Positions 35,625 through 44,404 of a stretch of DNA of 64,000 bases are shown here, one piece after another. Position 1 is the first letter of the stretch. Each line of letters starts with the position of its first letter. The DNA is taken from NCBI GenBank assembly GCA_016703785.1, contig JADJBM010000031.1, positions 1 through 64,000 of the forward strand, read 5' to 3'. Position numbers and translations under genes: made by a program. This DNA comes from Betaproteobacteria bacterium (lineage in GTDB: Bacteria; Pseudomonadota; Gammaproteobacteria; Burkholderiales; Rhodocyclaceae). Below the pieces are notes generated by a model. It was not told the DNA's origin, ran no database searches, and was given only the letters and a program-made list of their open reading frames with translations.

Positions 35625-36272
35625 ATGATGCATCGTTTCATCGTCCTGTCGCTGGGGATTGCTTTTGCAGCGACGGCACAGGCAGCAGACAAGCCAGCGG
35701 CAACTACCGCGCCCAAAGTTGATGCTGCCAAAGGCCAGCAGGTCGCTGCACAGATTTGTGCAGCCTGTCATAACCCGGATGGGAACAGTGCGCTCGCCGC
35801 CAATCCCAAGCTTGCCGGCCAGCACGCGGATTACCTCTACAAGCAACTGAAGAACTTCAAGGCCGATGGCGCCAAGCCGGCCGAACGCAACAGCCCGGTC
35901 ATGGGCGGCATGGTCGCTGCCTTGTCGGACCAGGACATGAAGAACGTCGCTGCATGGTATGCCGGTCAGACCCAGAAGGGCGAAGTGGCCAAGAACCAGG
36001 CCCTCGAGGCTGGCCAGAAGCTGTATCGCGCCGGCAACGCGGGTAAGGGCCTGCCCGCCTGCGCCGCCTGCCACGGCCCTGCCGGCGCCGGCATTCCCGC
36101 GCAGTATCCGCGCATCGGCGGCCAGTTCGCCGAGTACACCGAAATGCAGCTGAAAGCCTTCCGCAGCGGAGAGCGCGCCAACGACCCGAACAGAATGATG
36201 CGCGCCGTGGCCGACAAGATGTCAGACGCAGAGATCAAGGCCGTTTCCGACTATATCGCCGGGTTGCGCTGA
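35625..36272 (+). CDS. Di-heme cytochrome c4
   Basis: Periplasmic electron carrier to terminal oxidases. The 215 residues start with a signal peptide (RFIVLSLGIAFAATAQA). Two heme-binding CAACH motifs (C45-H49 and C146-H150) mark two similar domains, each with a methionine ligand candidate (NSPVMGGMVAALSD and NDPNRMMRAVAD). Length is normal for c4. Followed by a strong terminator. Confidence 0.93.
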   Translation: MMHRFIVLSLGIAFAATAQAADKPAATTAPKVDAAKGQQVAAQICAACHNPDGNSALAANPKLAGQHADYLYKQLKNFKADGAKPAERNSPVMGGMVAALSDQDMKNVAAWYAGQTQKGEVAKNQALEAGQKLYRAGNAGKGLPACAACHGPAGAGIPAQYPRIGGQFAEYTEMQLKAFRSGERANDPNRMMRAVADKMSDAEIKAVSDYIAGLR

Positions 36273-36300
36273 TCTGATTAAGTTCATCGCAAGTGATTTC

Positions 36301-36331
36301 AAAGGGGGTGGCAGTTACCACCCCCTTTTTT
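36301..36331 (+). terminator. Terminator after cytochrome c4
   Basis: AAAGGGGGTGG (36301-36311) pairs perfectly with CCACCCCCTTT (36318-36328) around CAGTTA, followed by further T and TCTT. Clear factor-independent terminator. The remaining gap to 36404 shows only a ribosome-binding site (AGGAG). Confidence 0.92.
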
Positions 36332-36403
36332 CTTGCCTTGAGGAATAAACAGGGTGCCCCGCTTGTTTACGCGGCGTAGCACCCAACCTCAACAGGAGAA
36401 CCC

Positions 36404-36805
36404 ATGAAAAACCCATCCCTTCGTGCCGGTCTTGCTGCCGGCTTTGTGGCGCTCGGCCTTCTCGCCGGCTGTGCGTCCTCCGAAATGAAATCCGCTACCG
36501 CACCCGCCAGCATGGTGAATGGTATGTATGTCGGCGCCAACGGCATGACGCTGTACACCTTTGACAAGGACACCGCCGGCAGCGGCAAGAGCGTCTGCAA
36601 CGGGCCCTGCACCGCCAACTGGCCGTCACTGTTCGCTGCAGACACCGACCGCGCTATGGGCGACTGGTCGATCATCACGCGGGATGACGGCAAGAAACAG
36701 TGGGGGCACCGCGGCAAGCCGCTCTACTACTGGATCAAGGACCAGAAACCCGGAGACAAGACCGGTGACGGCGTGAATAACGCCTGGCGCATAGCCAAGG
36801 AGTAG
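36404..36805 (+). CDS. COG4315-type lipoprotein
   Basis: Predicted lipoprotein of a family with the secreted repeat of unknown function. The 133 residues have a lipobox LLAGC with C23 as the lipid-modified cysteine. The typical repeats follow: GANGMTLYTFDKDTAGSGKS, CNGPCTANWPSLF, and GKPLYYWIKDQKPGDKTGDGVNNAWRIA. One pair of cysteines (CNGPC). It lies 11 nt upstream of an ECF sigma factor gene, so it is likely in the same operon and perhaps part of that stress response. Confidence 0.85.
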   Translation: MKNPSLRAGLAAGFVALGLLAGCASSEMKSATAPASMVNGMYVGANGMTLYTFDKDTAGSGKSVCNGPCTANWPSLFAADTDRAMGDWSIITRDDGKKQWGHRGKPLYYWIKDQKPGDKTGDGVNNAWRIAKE

Positions 36806-36816
36806 ACTCGTCTGCG

Positions 36817-37320
36817 ATGACACGTCACGCAGATATCGCCGCCGAAATTCCCCGTCTGCGCCGCTATGCGCGCGCACTGACGGGGAATGCCACGCACGCG
36901 GACGATCTGGTGCAGGACACGCTGGAACGCGCGCTCGGCAACTGGTCGCTGTGGCGACCGGGCAATCTGCGCGCCTGGCTGTTCTCGATCATGCACAATC
37001 TTTTCGTCAATCAGGTGCGTAGTCTCCGGATGGTGGACTTTCCGGGCGACGAGGCATTGCCGGAGCTGCCGACGCGGGCGACCCAGGGAGACGCCTTGGA
37101 ACTGCGCGATCTGGCACGCAGCATTTCGCAGCTCCCCGCTGAGCAACGGGAAGCACTCCTGCTGGTCGGCCTGGAGGATCTATCCTATGCGGATGCGGCC
37201 AAGATACTGGGGGTCCCAGTCGGGACGGTCATGTCGCGGCTGTCGCGCGGGCGCGAACGCCTGCGCGCGCTGCTGGCTGGCGGTGAGCTTGCCGAAACGC
37301 ACCTGAAAGTCATCAAATGA
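36817..37320 (+). CDS. ECF-family RNA polymerase sigma factor
   Basis: Alternative sigma factor of the extracytoplasmic-function type. The 167 residues have region 2 (YARALTGNATHADDLVQDTLERAL, WLFSIMHNLFVNQ) and region 4 (LPAEQREALLLVGLEDLSYADAAKILGVPVGTVMSRLSRGRERL). The stop overlaps the start of the downstream membrane protein by 4 nt, the classical sigma/anti-sigma layout. Target promoters cannot be named; the linked lipoprotein and msrPQ are the obvious candidates. Confidence 0.93.
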   Translation: MTRHADIAAEIPRLRRYARALTGNATHADDLVQDTLERALGNWSLWRPGNLRAWLFSIMHNLFVNQVRSLRMVDFPGDEALPELPTRATQGDALELRDLARSISQLPAEQREALLLVGLEDLSYADAAKILGVPVGTVMSRLSRGRERLRALLAGGELAETHLKVIK

Positions 37321-38078
37321 ACGCACCCACGATCAGCGAACAGGAGTTGCACGCCTACGCCGACGGACGCCTGGACGCCGTGCGACGCGATGCAGTGGAA
37401 GTCTGGCTGGCGGATCACCCCGAAATGCGCCAGGCGGTCGCGGAATGGCGCATTCAGCGCGAGCAGCTGCATCGTGCCTTCGATTCCGTTCTAGACGAGC
37501 CCATCCCGACGCGTTTGACCGAGGCGGCGAAACCGGTGTCGCGCTTTCCGCTTGGCATGGCGGCAGCTGTCGCCTGGCTGGCGCTGGGCGGAGCGATCGG
37601 CTATCAACTGCGCGGCGCCGTGCTGCCGTTCCATGGACAGCAAGCAACTACCGCCATGGCGCGCCAGGCAGCACTGGCGCATGCCGTCTTCAGTCCGGAG
37701 GTACGCCATCCCGTCGAGGTCGGCGCGGCTGAGGAAACCCATCTCGTCGCCTGGCTGTCCAAGCGGCTGGGTGCTGAACTGAAGCCGCCACGTCTATCGG
37801 GGCAGGGCTTCGAACTGGTCGGCGGTCGCTTGCTGCCGGGGGAAGCCGGTCCGGTGGCGCAATTCATGTATCAGGATGCGCGCGGCCAGCGTCTGACACT
37901 CTACGTCCAGCGTGACGCGCAGGACAGCCGCGATACCGCGTTTCGCTTTGCGAAGGAAGGCGGCATCAGTGTCTTTTACTGGCTGGATGGCCGTTTCGGC
38001 TATGCTCTTTCCGCTGAAATGGAGCGCCCCGAACTTCTGCACATTGCAACGGCTGTCCATCAGCAGTTGAACCAGTAA
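37317..38078 (+). CDS. Anti-sigma factor, single membrane segment
   Basis: Probable inhibitor of the sigma factor encoded just upstream. The 253 residues begin with a cytoplasmic domain of about 80 residues (ISEQELHAYADGRLDAVRRDAVEVWLADHP) of the anti-sigma type, without zinc-binding HxxxCxxC. One membrane segment follows at about 80-100 (FPLGMAAAVAWLALGGAIGYQL). The periplasmic part of about 150 residues ends FYWLDGRFGYALSAEM. Oxidation-sensitive methionines are present but not clustered. It is followed after 59 nt by msrP. Confidence 0.85.
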   Translation: MNAPTISEQELHAYADGRLDAVRRDAVEVWLADHPEMRQAVAEWRIQREQLHRAFDSVLDEPIPTRLTEAAKPVSRFPLGMAAAVAWLALGGAIGYQLRGAVLPFHGQQATTAMARQAALAHAVFSPEVRHPVEVGAAEETHLVAWLSKRLGAELKPPRLSGQGFELVGGRLLPGEAGPVAQFMYQDARGQRLTLYVQRDAQDSRDTAFRFAKEGGISVFYWLDGRFGYALSAEMERPELLHIATAVHQQLNQ

Positions 38079-38137
38079 GCTTTCATGGAGTGGGCCGGTC
38101 TTCTAGGCATGTGCCCGCACAATGATCCTGATCCGCC

Positions 38138-39088
38138 ATGCTGATACAGCGACCAGAAGACATTCTCTCTTCCGAAATCACGCCGCGCACCCTCTTCGAT
38201 GGGCGTCGCGAATTCATCAAGGCCGCTGGCGCCGGCGTGCTGGCCGGTGCCGCCTTGTTTGCCGGCCTGTCGCGCCGTGCCTGGGCCGGCGGCAAGTTCA
38301 CCGACCTGCAGAAAAGCCCACACAGCATCCTCGAAACGCCGAACAGTCTGCGAGAAATCACCACTTACAACAATTTCGTCGAGTTCGGCTTCGGAGACAA
38401 AGGTCAGCCGGCAGAACGCGCCGGCGCCATGCGGACGCGCCCCTGGACGGTCAGCATAGAGGGGCTGGTGCGAAAGCCGCGCACCCTTGCCATAGAGGAC
38501 ATCCTGAAAATCGCGCCGCTGGAAGAACGCATCTATCGCTTGCGCTGCGTCGAGGGTTGGTCAATGGTCATCCCCTGGGTGGGATTCCCGCTGGCCGCCC
38601 TGATCAGGCAGGTCGAGCCGCTGGGCAGCGCGAAGTACGTCGAGTTCATTACGCAGATGGAGCCGGCCGCCATGCCCGGCCTCAACCTGCCTTATCTGGA
38701 CTGGCCCTACACCGAGGGCCTGCGATTGGACGAAGCACTGCATCCGCTGACGATCATGGCGGTCGGCCTCTATGGCGAGGTATTGCCGAACCAGAACGGC
38801 GCGCCGCTGCGTCTCGTCGTGCCCTGGAAGTATGGCTTCAAGAGCGGCAAGTCGATCGTCAGGATCCGCTTCACCGACAAGCAGCCGCGGACAAGCTGGA
38901 ATATCGCCCAACCGGAAGAGTACGGCTTCTACGCCAATGTCAATCCGGATGTCAGCCATCCGCGCTGGAGCCAGGACAAGGAGCGCCGTATCGGCGAATT
39001 CTTCAAGCGCAGGACCCTGCCCTTCAACGGCTATGCCGACCAGGTGGCGCCGCTCTATGCCGACATGGACTTGAGGAAGTTCTATTGA
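38138..39088 (+). CDS. msrP: Periplasmic methionine sulfoxide reductase, catalytic subunit MsrP (YedY)
   Basis: Molybdopterin enzyme that repairs oxidised methionines in periplasmic proteins. The 316 residues carry a Tat signal (RREFIKAAGAG at 23-33, exported folded) and the conserved Mo-ligand cysteine C137 in RLRCVEGWSM. The NFVEFGFGDK and WTVSIEGLV blocks of the family are also present. The stop overlaps the msrQ ATG as TGATG. Likely induced together with the upstream sigma/anti-sigma pair under hypochlorite or other oxidative stress, by analogy with related bacteria. Confidence 0.94.
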   Translation: MLIQRPEDILSSEITPRTLFDGRREFIKAAGAGVLAGAALFAGLSRRAWAGGKFTDLQKSPHSILETPNSLREITTYNNFVEFGFGDKGQPAERAGAMRTRPWTVSIEGLVRKPRTLAIEDILKIAPLEERIYRLRCVEGWSMVIPWVGFPLAALIRQVEPLGSAKYVEFITQMEPAAMPGLNLPYLDWPYTEGLRLDEALHPLTIMAVGLYGEVLPNQNGAPLRLVVPWKYGFKSGKSIVRIRFTDKQPRTSWNIAQPEEYGFYANVNPDVSHPRWSQDKERRIGEFFKRRTLPFNGYADQVAPLYADMDLRKFY

Positions 39089-40314
39089 TGCAGCCCGGCC
39101 TGCGCCAGCTTACCGCGATCAAGGCAACCCTTTTCGTCGCCAGCCTCGTGCCGCTGGCCCAGCTCGCCTGGCTGGGTTTCGCCGACGGGCTCGGCGCCAA
39201 CCCCATCGAATTCATCACGCGGCACCTGGGCACCTGGACGCTCAACTTCCTGCTCATCACCCTGGCGGTGACGCCATTGCGCCATCTATCAGGCTGGCAC
39301 TGGCTGATCCGGCTGCGCCGCATGCTCGGCCTGTATGCCTTCTTCTACGCCACGCTGCACTTCCTGACCTATCTCTGGCTCGACCAGTTCTTCGACTGGG
39401 CATCCATCGCCAAGGACATCGCCAAGCGCCCCTTCATCACCGCCGGCTTTACCGCCTTTCTACTGCTGATTCCGCTGGCGGCGACCTCGAATGCGGCGAT
39501 GGTCAGGCAGCTCGGCGGCCGGCGCTGGACGCAGCTGCACCGCACGGTTTACGCCATCGCCATCATCGGCGTCATCCATTACTGGTGGCTGGTGAAGAAG
39601 GACATCACGATGCCGCTGTTGTATGCGGTGCTGCTCGGCACGCTACTGGGCCTCCGCGCGATGCGGTTGACGCGCGGCAGCGGCAGCGGCAACTCGGCAC
39701 CTATTCCCGCCCGAGCTGACCGCGGCAAACAATCTGCTGTCCCGCCCGATTGCTTCTCAGCGAAAGCGCACGATCGCGCGGCCATCCGCTGCGGTTTTCG
39801 GCTCGGCTTTCCAAGCATGGCCGTAGACGATCTCGAAGGAGGCCGGCAGACGCCCTTCATGCCGGGCTTCCTGCCACGCACGGAAAACGCGCCGTCCCTC
39901 GCGGAACCCCATCGGGCCGAGCAGGCCGTCGCGCACGCCGAGGTGGCGCTGGTCGCGCAGCAGGCCGCGCGGGCTAGCGTAGGAAAGCGCGATCGTCTCC
40001 ATGTCCATCACCGGGTCGGCGAAGCCCGCCGCCACCAGCATGTCGCCCAGATCGTGCATGTCGTGAAAATGCCGCAGGGTCGTCGCGCCGGCCGCGCGCA
40101 GCTCCTTGAGCGTATCGGGTCCCAGCGCGCTGAACATCAACAGGCCGCCCGTCTCCAGCACGCGATGCAGCTCGCCGAAGGCCGGCATTGGATCGTCGAG
40201 CCAGTGCAGCATGAGGTTGGACCAGGCCAGGCCGAGCGTGCCGCCCTTCAAGGGCAGCGCCCGCACATCGGCCGCGACGCAGCGGGGTGCACGACGGCGC
40301 AGACGCTCCAATAA
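39088..40314 (+). CDS. msrQ: MsrQ heme membrane subunit with an abnormal C-terminal read-through
   Basis: Electron donor to MsrP, taking electrons from the quinone pool. The first about 205 residues are normal: six hydrophobic segments with heme histidines in RRMLGLYAFFYATLHF and RTVYAIAIIGVIHYWWL. After about residue 205 (LGLRAMRLTRGSGSG) the frame does not stop but runs another 200 residues, antisense to bioC, with composition typical of non-coding frames. A TGA one frame away at 39717-39719 would end the protein at about 210 residues, the usual size. A one-base error in the GGCAGC repeat at 39673-39692 or a true stop loss are both possible. Confidence 0.85.
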   Translation: MQPGLRQLTAIKATLFVASLVPLAQLAWLGFADGLGANPIEFITRHLGTWTLNFLLITLAVTPLRHLSGWHWLIRLRRMLGLYAFFYATLHFLTYLWLDQFFDWASIAKDIAKRPFITAGFTAFLLLIPLAATSNAAMVRQLGGRRWTQLHRTVYAIAIIGVIHYWWLVKKDITMPLLYAVLLGTLLGLRAMRLTRGSGSGNSAPIPARADRGKQSAVPPDCFSAKAHDRAAIRCGFRLGFPSMAVDDLEGGRQTPFMPGFLPRTENAPSLAEPHRAEQAVAHAEVALVAQQAARASVGKRDRLHVHHRVGEARRHQHVAQIVHVVKMPQGRRAGRAQLLERIGSQRAEHQQAARLQHAMQLAEGRHWIVEPVQHEVGPGQAERAALQGQRPHIGRDAAGCTTAQTLQ

Positions 40315-40557
40315 AGAGGACCGTCGGTCAACCTCGTCCAGCATGGCCGGAGCGGAGTCGAGCGCCAGCGGCAAAGCCAGGGGATATCGTGCGATGAGCG
40401 CGCGGATGCCGTCGCCGGTAGCGCAGCCGATGTCGGCAATCCGGGCCGGGGAGACCTTCATGAAGTCGAGCCGCGCCGTCATGCGCAGACTGACTTCCAG
40501 CGCCAGGACGGCAGCCTCGTTGTAGGAAGCCGCAGCCCGGTCGAACTTTTCCCTCAT
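39757..40557 (-). CDS. bioC: Malonyl-ACP O-methyltransferase BioC
   Basis: Methylates malonyl-ACP to start pimelate synthesis for biotin. The 266 residues begin REKFDRAAASYNEAA and hold the SAM-binding motif IADIGCATGDG, then NLMLHWLDDP and FSALGPDTLKELR, which are typical of BioC. Start overlaps the bioB stop as TGATG. The 3' part is overlapped on the other strand by the read-through of msrQ. Confidence 0.93.
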   Translation of the reverse strand: MREKFDRAAASYNEAAVLALEVSLRMTARLDFMKVSPARIADIGCATGDGIRALIARYPLALPLALDSAPAMLDEVDRRSSLLERLRRRAPRCVAADVRALPLKGGTLGLAWSNLMLHWLDDPMPAFGELHRVLETGGLLMFSALGPDTLKELRAAGATTLRHFHDMHDLGDMLVAAGFADPVMDMETIALSYASPRGLLRDQRHLGVRDGLLGPMGFREGRRVFRAWQEARHEGRLPASFEIVYGHAWKAEPKTAADGRAIVRFR

Positions 40558-41534
40558 CAGGCCGAACGCAACCCCAGCCGTTCGAATAGCTGCTCGTCGC
40601 GGCCGGCTTCGGGATTACCGGTGGTGAGCAACTTGTCGCCGTAGAAGATGGAATTGGCGCCGGCGAGGAAGCACAGCGCCTGCAGTTCATCTGACATCTC
40701 CTGGCGGCCGGCAGACAACCGTACCAGGCTTGTCGGCATGGTGATGCGCGCCGCGGCGATGGTGCGCACGAACTCGAAGGGATCGAGCGGCTCGGCGTTG
40801 GCGAGCGGCGTGCCCGGCACCGGCACGAGGTTGTTGATGGGCACGGACTCCGGTGGCGGCGCCATGTTCGCCAGTTCTGCGATCAGTCCGGCGCGACCGG
40901 CGCGCGTCTCGCCCATGCCGACGATGCCGCCGCAACAGACGTTGATGCCCGCCTCGCGCACCTTGTTGAGCGTGTCGAAGCGATCGGCCTGGCTGTGGGT
41001 GGTGACGATGTTGCCGTAGAACTCCGGCGCCGTATCCAGGTTGTGGTTGTAGTAGTCGAGGCCGGCCGCCTTCAACTGCTCGGCTTGACCTTCTTTGAGC
41101 ATGCCCAGCGTGACGCAGGTTTCCAGGCCCAGATCCTTCACGGCGCGGATCATCCCCGCCACCTGCTCCAGGTCCTTGTCCTTCGGCCCGCGCCAGGCAG
41201 CGCCCATGCAAAAGCGGCTGGCGCCCTTGTCCCTGGCCGCCTGTGCGGCGGCCACCACTTCGTCGATCCCCAGCAACGATTCCCGCTCCAGGCCGGTCTG
41301 GTTGCGGGCCGACTGGGAACAATAGCCGCAGTCCTCCGAGCAGCCGCCCGTCTTCACCGACAGCAGGGTCGAGCGCTGCACGCTGTTGGCGTCAAAATGC
41401 GCACGATGCACCTGCTGGGCTTGAAACAGCAAATCATTGAAAGGCAACTCGAACAGCGTCTGGATCTCGGTGGCTGTCCATTTTTTCTGCTTGTGTGAGC
41501 CCTTGCTCACGCGTTCGGCTATGGCTGTTTGCAT
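40557..41534 (-). CDS. bioB: Biotin synthase
   Basis: Radical SAM enzyme inserting sulfur into dethiobiotin. The 325 residues hold CSEDCGYC (C65, C69, C72) for the 4Fe-4S cluster. The second-cluster cysteines and arginine (FCMGAAWR, ETCVTLGML, NVCCGGIVGMGE, SLVRLSAGR) are also present. Operon bioB-bioC; the other bio genes are not in the window. Divergent from comF with 45 nt between. Confidence 0.96.
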   Translation of the reverse strand: MQTAIAERVSKGSHKQKKWTATEIQTLFELPFNDLLFQAQQVHRAHFDANSVQRSTLLSVKTGGCSEDCGYCSQSARNQTGLERESLLGIDEVVAAAQAARDKGASRFCMGAAWRGPKDKDLEQVAGMIRAVKDLGLETCVTLGMLKEGQAEQLKAAGLDYYNHNLDTAPEFYGNIVTTHSQADRFDTLNKVREAGINVCCGGIVGMGETRAGRAGLIAELANMAPPPESVPINNLVPVPGTPLANAEPLDPFEFVRTIAAARITMPTSLVRLSAGRQEMSDELQALCFLAGANSIFYGDKLLTTGNPEAGRDEQLFERLGLRSA

Positions 41535-41579
41535 GTCGGGGAAAAGCTTCGGATAGAATCGGTTCAGTGATGATCGTTC

Positions 41580-42287
41580 ATGGGTGGGGGCTTGTCAATT
41601 TACCGGACGACAATTCAGGCGCTGGCCCGCCTGCTGCCGCAGAACTGCTTCGTCTGCGGCCAACAAAGCGGCGTAAGTCAGGTCTGCCCGGATTGTGCAG
41701 CCGCTGTACCCTATCTGACCGGTCCGCTCTGTCCGGTATGCGCGCTTCCCACACCTGACGGATCGATTTGTGGCGCCTGTCAGAATGCGCCGCCGCATTA
41801 CGATGCGACGTCGGCACCTTTCCCCTATGCTTTTCCGGTGGCACACCTGATACAAGGGCTGAAGTACCGCCACCGCCTCCCGCTGGCAGGCTGGCTCGCC
41901 AACGCGCTCGCCCTGTGCATGACATCGCCCAGGGTCGACTGCATCCTGCCTCTGCCGCTCTCAGCACAACGCATGAAGGAGCGCGGCTTCAACCAGGCGC
42001 AGGAGATCGCCCGACCGCTGGCGCTGCGACTCGATGTGCCGCTCATGTCGGACGCCTGTATCCGCGTCCTCAACGGCGCGCCGCAGGCCAGTTTGCCGTG
42101 GAAGGCCCGCCAGGCCAACATCCGCAACGCCTTCGAGTGCCGCATCGACCTGACGGGAAAATCGGTCGCCGTCGTCGACGACGTCATGACCACCGGCGCC
42201 ACGCTGAATGAATTCGCGCGTACGCTGAAGCTTCACGGCGCCAGAAGAGTGGAAAACTGGGTGGCGGCACGAACCTTGCCGGGTTGA
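41580..42287 (+). CDS. comF: ComF family phosphoribosyltransferase-like protein
   Basis: Member of the ComF/GntX family linked to DNA uptake and use of DNA as nutrient. The 235 residues have an N-terminal zinc-finger-like part with eight cysteines (23, 26, 36, 39, 51, 54, 64, 67). A phosphoribosyltransferase fold follows with ERGFNQA and the PRPP loop VAVVDDVMTTGATLNE. Next to bioB in opposite direction, as in many betaproteobacteria. Confidence 0.9.
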   Translation: MGGGLSIYRTTIQALARLLPQNCFVCGQQSGVSQVCPDCAAAVPYLTGPLCPVCALPTPDGSICGACQNAPPHYDATSAPFPYAFPVAHLIQGLKYRHRLPLAGWLANALALCMTSPRVDCILPLPLSAQRMKERGFNQAQEIARPLALRLDVPLMSDACIRVLNGAPQASLPWKARQANIRNAFECRIDLTGKSVAVVDDVMTTGATLNEFARTLKLHGARRVENWVAARTLPG

Positions 42288-42352
42288 GCGTGGTTGTCGG
42301 CGATTGATCGGCTTTACAACCCAACCTCGGCCTGCTCCTGACGGATAGAGCC

Positions 42353-43558
42353 TTACGGCAGACGTTTCAGTCTCTGCTCGACGAATTCAGTCAATTCGGG
42401 CGTCAGCGCACCCGTTGCCCTGGCGCGCTGGAAGGCGTCCCGCGCCTCGGGCAGTTTGGCGTCGGCCTCCAGAGAGATGCCCAGCCCCATCCACCACACG
42501 CCCGCCTGGGGTACGAGACGCAGGGCAGCCTGGTATTCCGCCACGGCTTTCTTGTGGAAAGTCAGCCGCTGCAGCACGGCGGCATGCAGGGCGCGATACT
42601 CGGGATTGTCCACCGCCGCACCCGCGGCCCGGCTCAGGGTGTCCTCGGCACCGCGCGCATCGCCGCGCGTCAGCTTCAGGCGGGCGAGCCGCGAAGCCAT
42701 CTGCGGCTGTGCCGGATCGCGCGCCAGCGTCTCTTCCAGAATCGCCTGGGCATCCTCGAACCGCTGCTGCTCGACCAGAAGGCTGAACAAGGCCAGGCGG
42801 ACGCCGGCATGCGACGCATCTTCGCTCAACGCGCCGCGCAGCACGGCAATGCCCTCCTGGATGCGCCCCTGGTTCACCAAACCCAAAGCGCGCCGGTATT
42901 CGTTCTCTGCCCTCTCGCGCGGCGTCGACATGCGCACCTTCTTCTCGATGCGGCTGCCGTCATCGGCCCCCTGCGATTCGGCTGGCGGCACCTTGCCCAG
43001 CGTCGTGGCCACCTTGAGGCCACTGCGATCCTCCGTCGGCTTGCGCGACGACGGGGTTTCCTTGCGCACTGGCGGCGCAGGCTCCTGCGCCGGCCGGGTC
43101 TTGGCGGCAGTAGCAGGCGGAGGAAGCACTGCGGGTTTTTTCTCCTCGGCAACAGGTACGACGAGTGCAGGCTGAGACGGGGTGGCTATGGCGGGCGGCG
43201 GTGTGGAGGCGCCCTCGGCAGGTTGAGGCGCTGCCGCTGGAGCCGGCGCGGGCGGCTGCGCTTCCGGCGCTGTAGCGGGCGCTTGCACAATGGGTGCTTG
43301 CGCTATGGGCGCGGCCACCGGACCGGCAGTAATGGGTACGGGGGCGGACGCTGGGACGCTCTGCGTCTGCGATCCCGCAAAAAACCAGATGGCGGCGCCG
43401 GCCACCAGGACGAGCACTGCGACCAGGAAAATTTTTGCCCATGGCAACGCGTCGCGTTGCGGTGGCAGCGAGCGGATCTCATGCTGCGTGCCGGCATCGC
43501 CGGACAAGGTCGCCCGCCGCGACTCCAGATCCTGCAACATCTTGTTGATCAGGCTCAT
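42353..43558 (-). CDS. mshN: MSHA biogenesis protein MshN, TPR-containing
   Basis: Pilus assembly factor of the MSHA system. Starting at the ATG at 43558 (MSLINKMLQDLESRR, the MshN signature), the roughly 401 residues have one membrane segment at about 40-62, a proline/alanine-rich periplasmic linker (about 65-200) and several TPR units towards the C-terminus (YRRALGLVNQGRIQEGIAVL and following). Last gene of the msh locus, 10 nt after mshM. Confidence 0.88.
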   Translation of the reverse strand: MSLINKMLQDLESRRATLSGDAGTQHEIRSLPPQRDALPWAKIFLVAVLVLVAGAAIWFFAGSQTQSVPASAPVPITAGPVAAPIAQAPIVQAPATAPEAQPPAPAPAAAPQPAEGASTPPPAIATPSQPALVVPVAEEKKPAVLPPPATAAKTRPAQEPAPPVRKETPSSRKPTEDRSGLKVATTLGKVPPAESQGADDGSRIEKKVRMSTPRERAENEYRRALGLVNQGRIQEGIAVLRGALSEDASHAGVRLALFSLLVEQQRFEDAQAILEETLARDPAQPQMASRLARLKLTRGDARGAEDTLSRAAGAAVDNPEYRALHAAVLQRLTFHKKAVAEYQAALRLVPQAGVWWMGLGISLEADAKLPEARDAFQRARATGALTPELTEFVEQRLKRLP

Positions 43559-43568
43559 GCCGTTTTCC

Positions 43569-44402
43569 TCACCACAATCGCCACGCTGGCATGCGCGCAC
43601 CCTCGGTATCTCGGGCGGCGGCCTTGACATTGCGCGGCGCGACCTCCTGCCGACCTTCGCCGTAGGCGGCCAGCATGGCCTTGTGCGCCAGGATATTGAC
43701 CAACCGCGGCGTACCGTTCGCCGCGCGGTGGATCAGCCGCACCGTCGACCGCGGAAAGACGCGGTGGCCGCGATAGCCCGCCACGCGCAGGCGGTGCGCC
43801 AGATACAGTTCCATCTCGTCCGGCTTCAGCCCGCCGAGCCGATAGTGGAAGGATATGCGCTGCCGCAACTGCCGCACCGAGGGATTCGCCAGCCGCTCAT
43901 CCAGCTCCGGCTGGCCGAACAGCACCAGTTGCAGCAGCTTGCGTTTTTCCGTTTCCAGGTTCGACAGCAGCCGCAAGGATTCCAAGCTTTCCATCGGCAG
44001 GGCCTGGGCCTCGTCGAGGCAGAGCACGACGGCCTTGTCCTGGCGCGCGAACTCGAGTAGCGCCTGGTTCAGGCCCTTGAGCAGGTGGTACTGGTCGGCA
44101 TCCTTGTCGAGCTCGACGCCGAGCTCCTCCGCCAGCGCCAGCATCAGGGTGCGCGGCTCGAGGTAGGGGTTGGGCAGATAGGCGCTGACCGTGCCCTCGC
44201 CCAGCGTGGCCAGGAGGCGGCGGCAGAGCAAGGTCTTGCCGGTGCCCACTTCGCCGGTGATCTTGATGAACCCTTCGCCGCTCTTCAGCGCGATCAGCAG
44301 CGTGTTGAGCGCCTCCTGGTGCGCCGTGCCGGCAAACGCAAAGCTGGTATCAGGCGTGATGCCGAAGGGGAGTTCGCGCAGGCCGAAATGCTCAAGATAC
44401 AT
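43569..44402 (-). CDS. mshM: MSHA biogenesis ATPase MshM (ExeA-like)
   Basis: AAA-type ATPase of the ExeA family, thought to help secretin assembly in the cell wall. The start at 44402 gives MYLEHFGLRELPFGITPD, the family beginning. Walker A GEVGTGKT lies at 50-57 and Walker B (VVLCLDEAQ) at about 115-123, followed by LETEKRKLLQLVLFGQPEL. About 277 residues. Starts 2 nt after the mshL stop. Confidence 0.92.
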   Translation of the reverse strand: MYLEHFGLRELPFGITPDTSFAFAGTAHQEALNTLLIALKSGEGFIKITGEVGTGKTLLCRRLLATLGEGTVSAYLPNPYLEPRTLMLALAEELGVELDKDADQYHLLKGLNQALLEFARQDKAVVLCLDEAQALPMESLESLRLLSNLETEKRKLLQLVLFGQPELDERLANPSVRQLRQRISFHYRLGGLKPDEMELYLAHRLRVAGYRGHRVFPRSTVRLIHRAANGTPRLVNILAHKAMLAAYGEGRQEVAPRNVKAAARDTEGARMPAWRLW

Positions 44403-44404
44403 CG

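Noticed and set aside
36342..36379. GGAATAAA before the lipoprotein gene as an ECF-sigma promoter
   Set aside because: No suitable -10 box lies 15-18 nt downstream; the CGTAG motif is 25 nt away.
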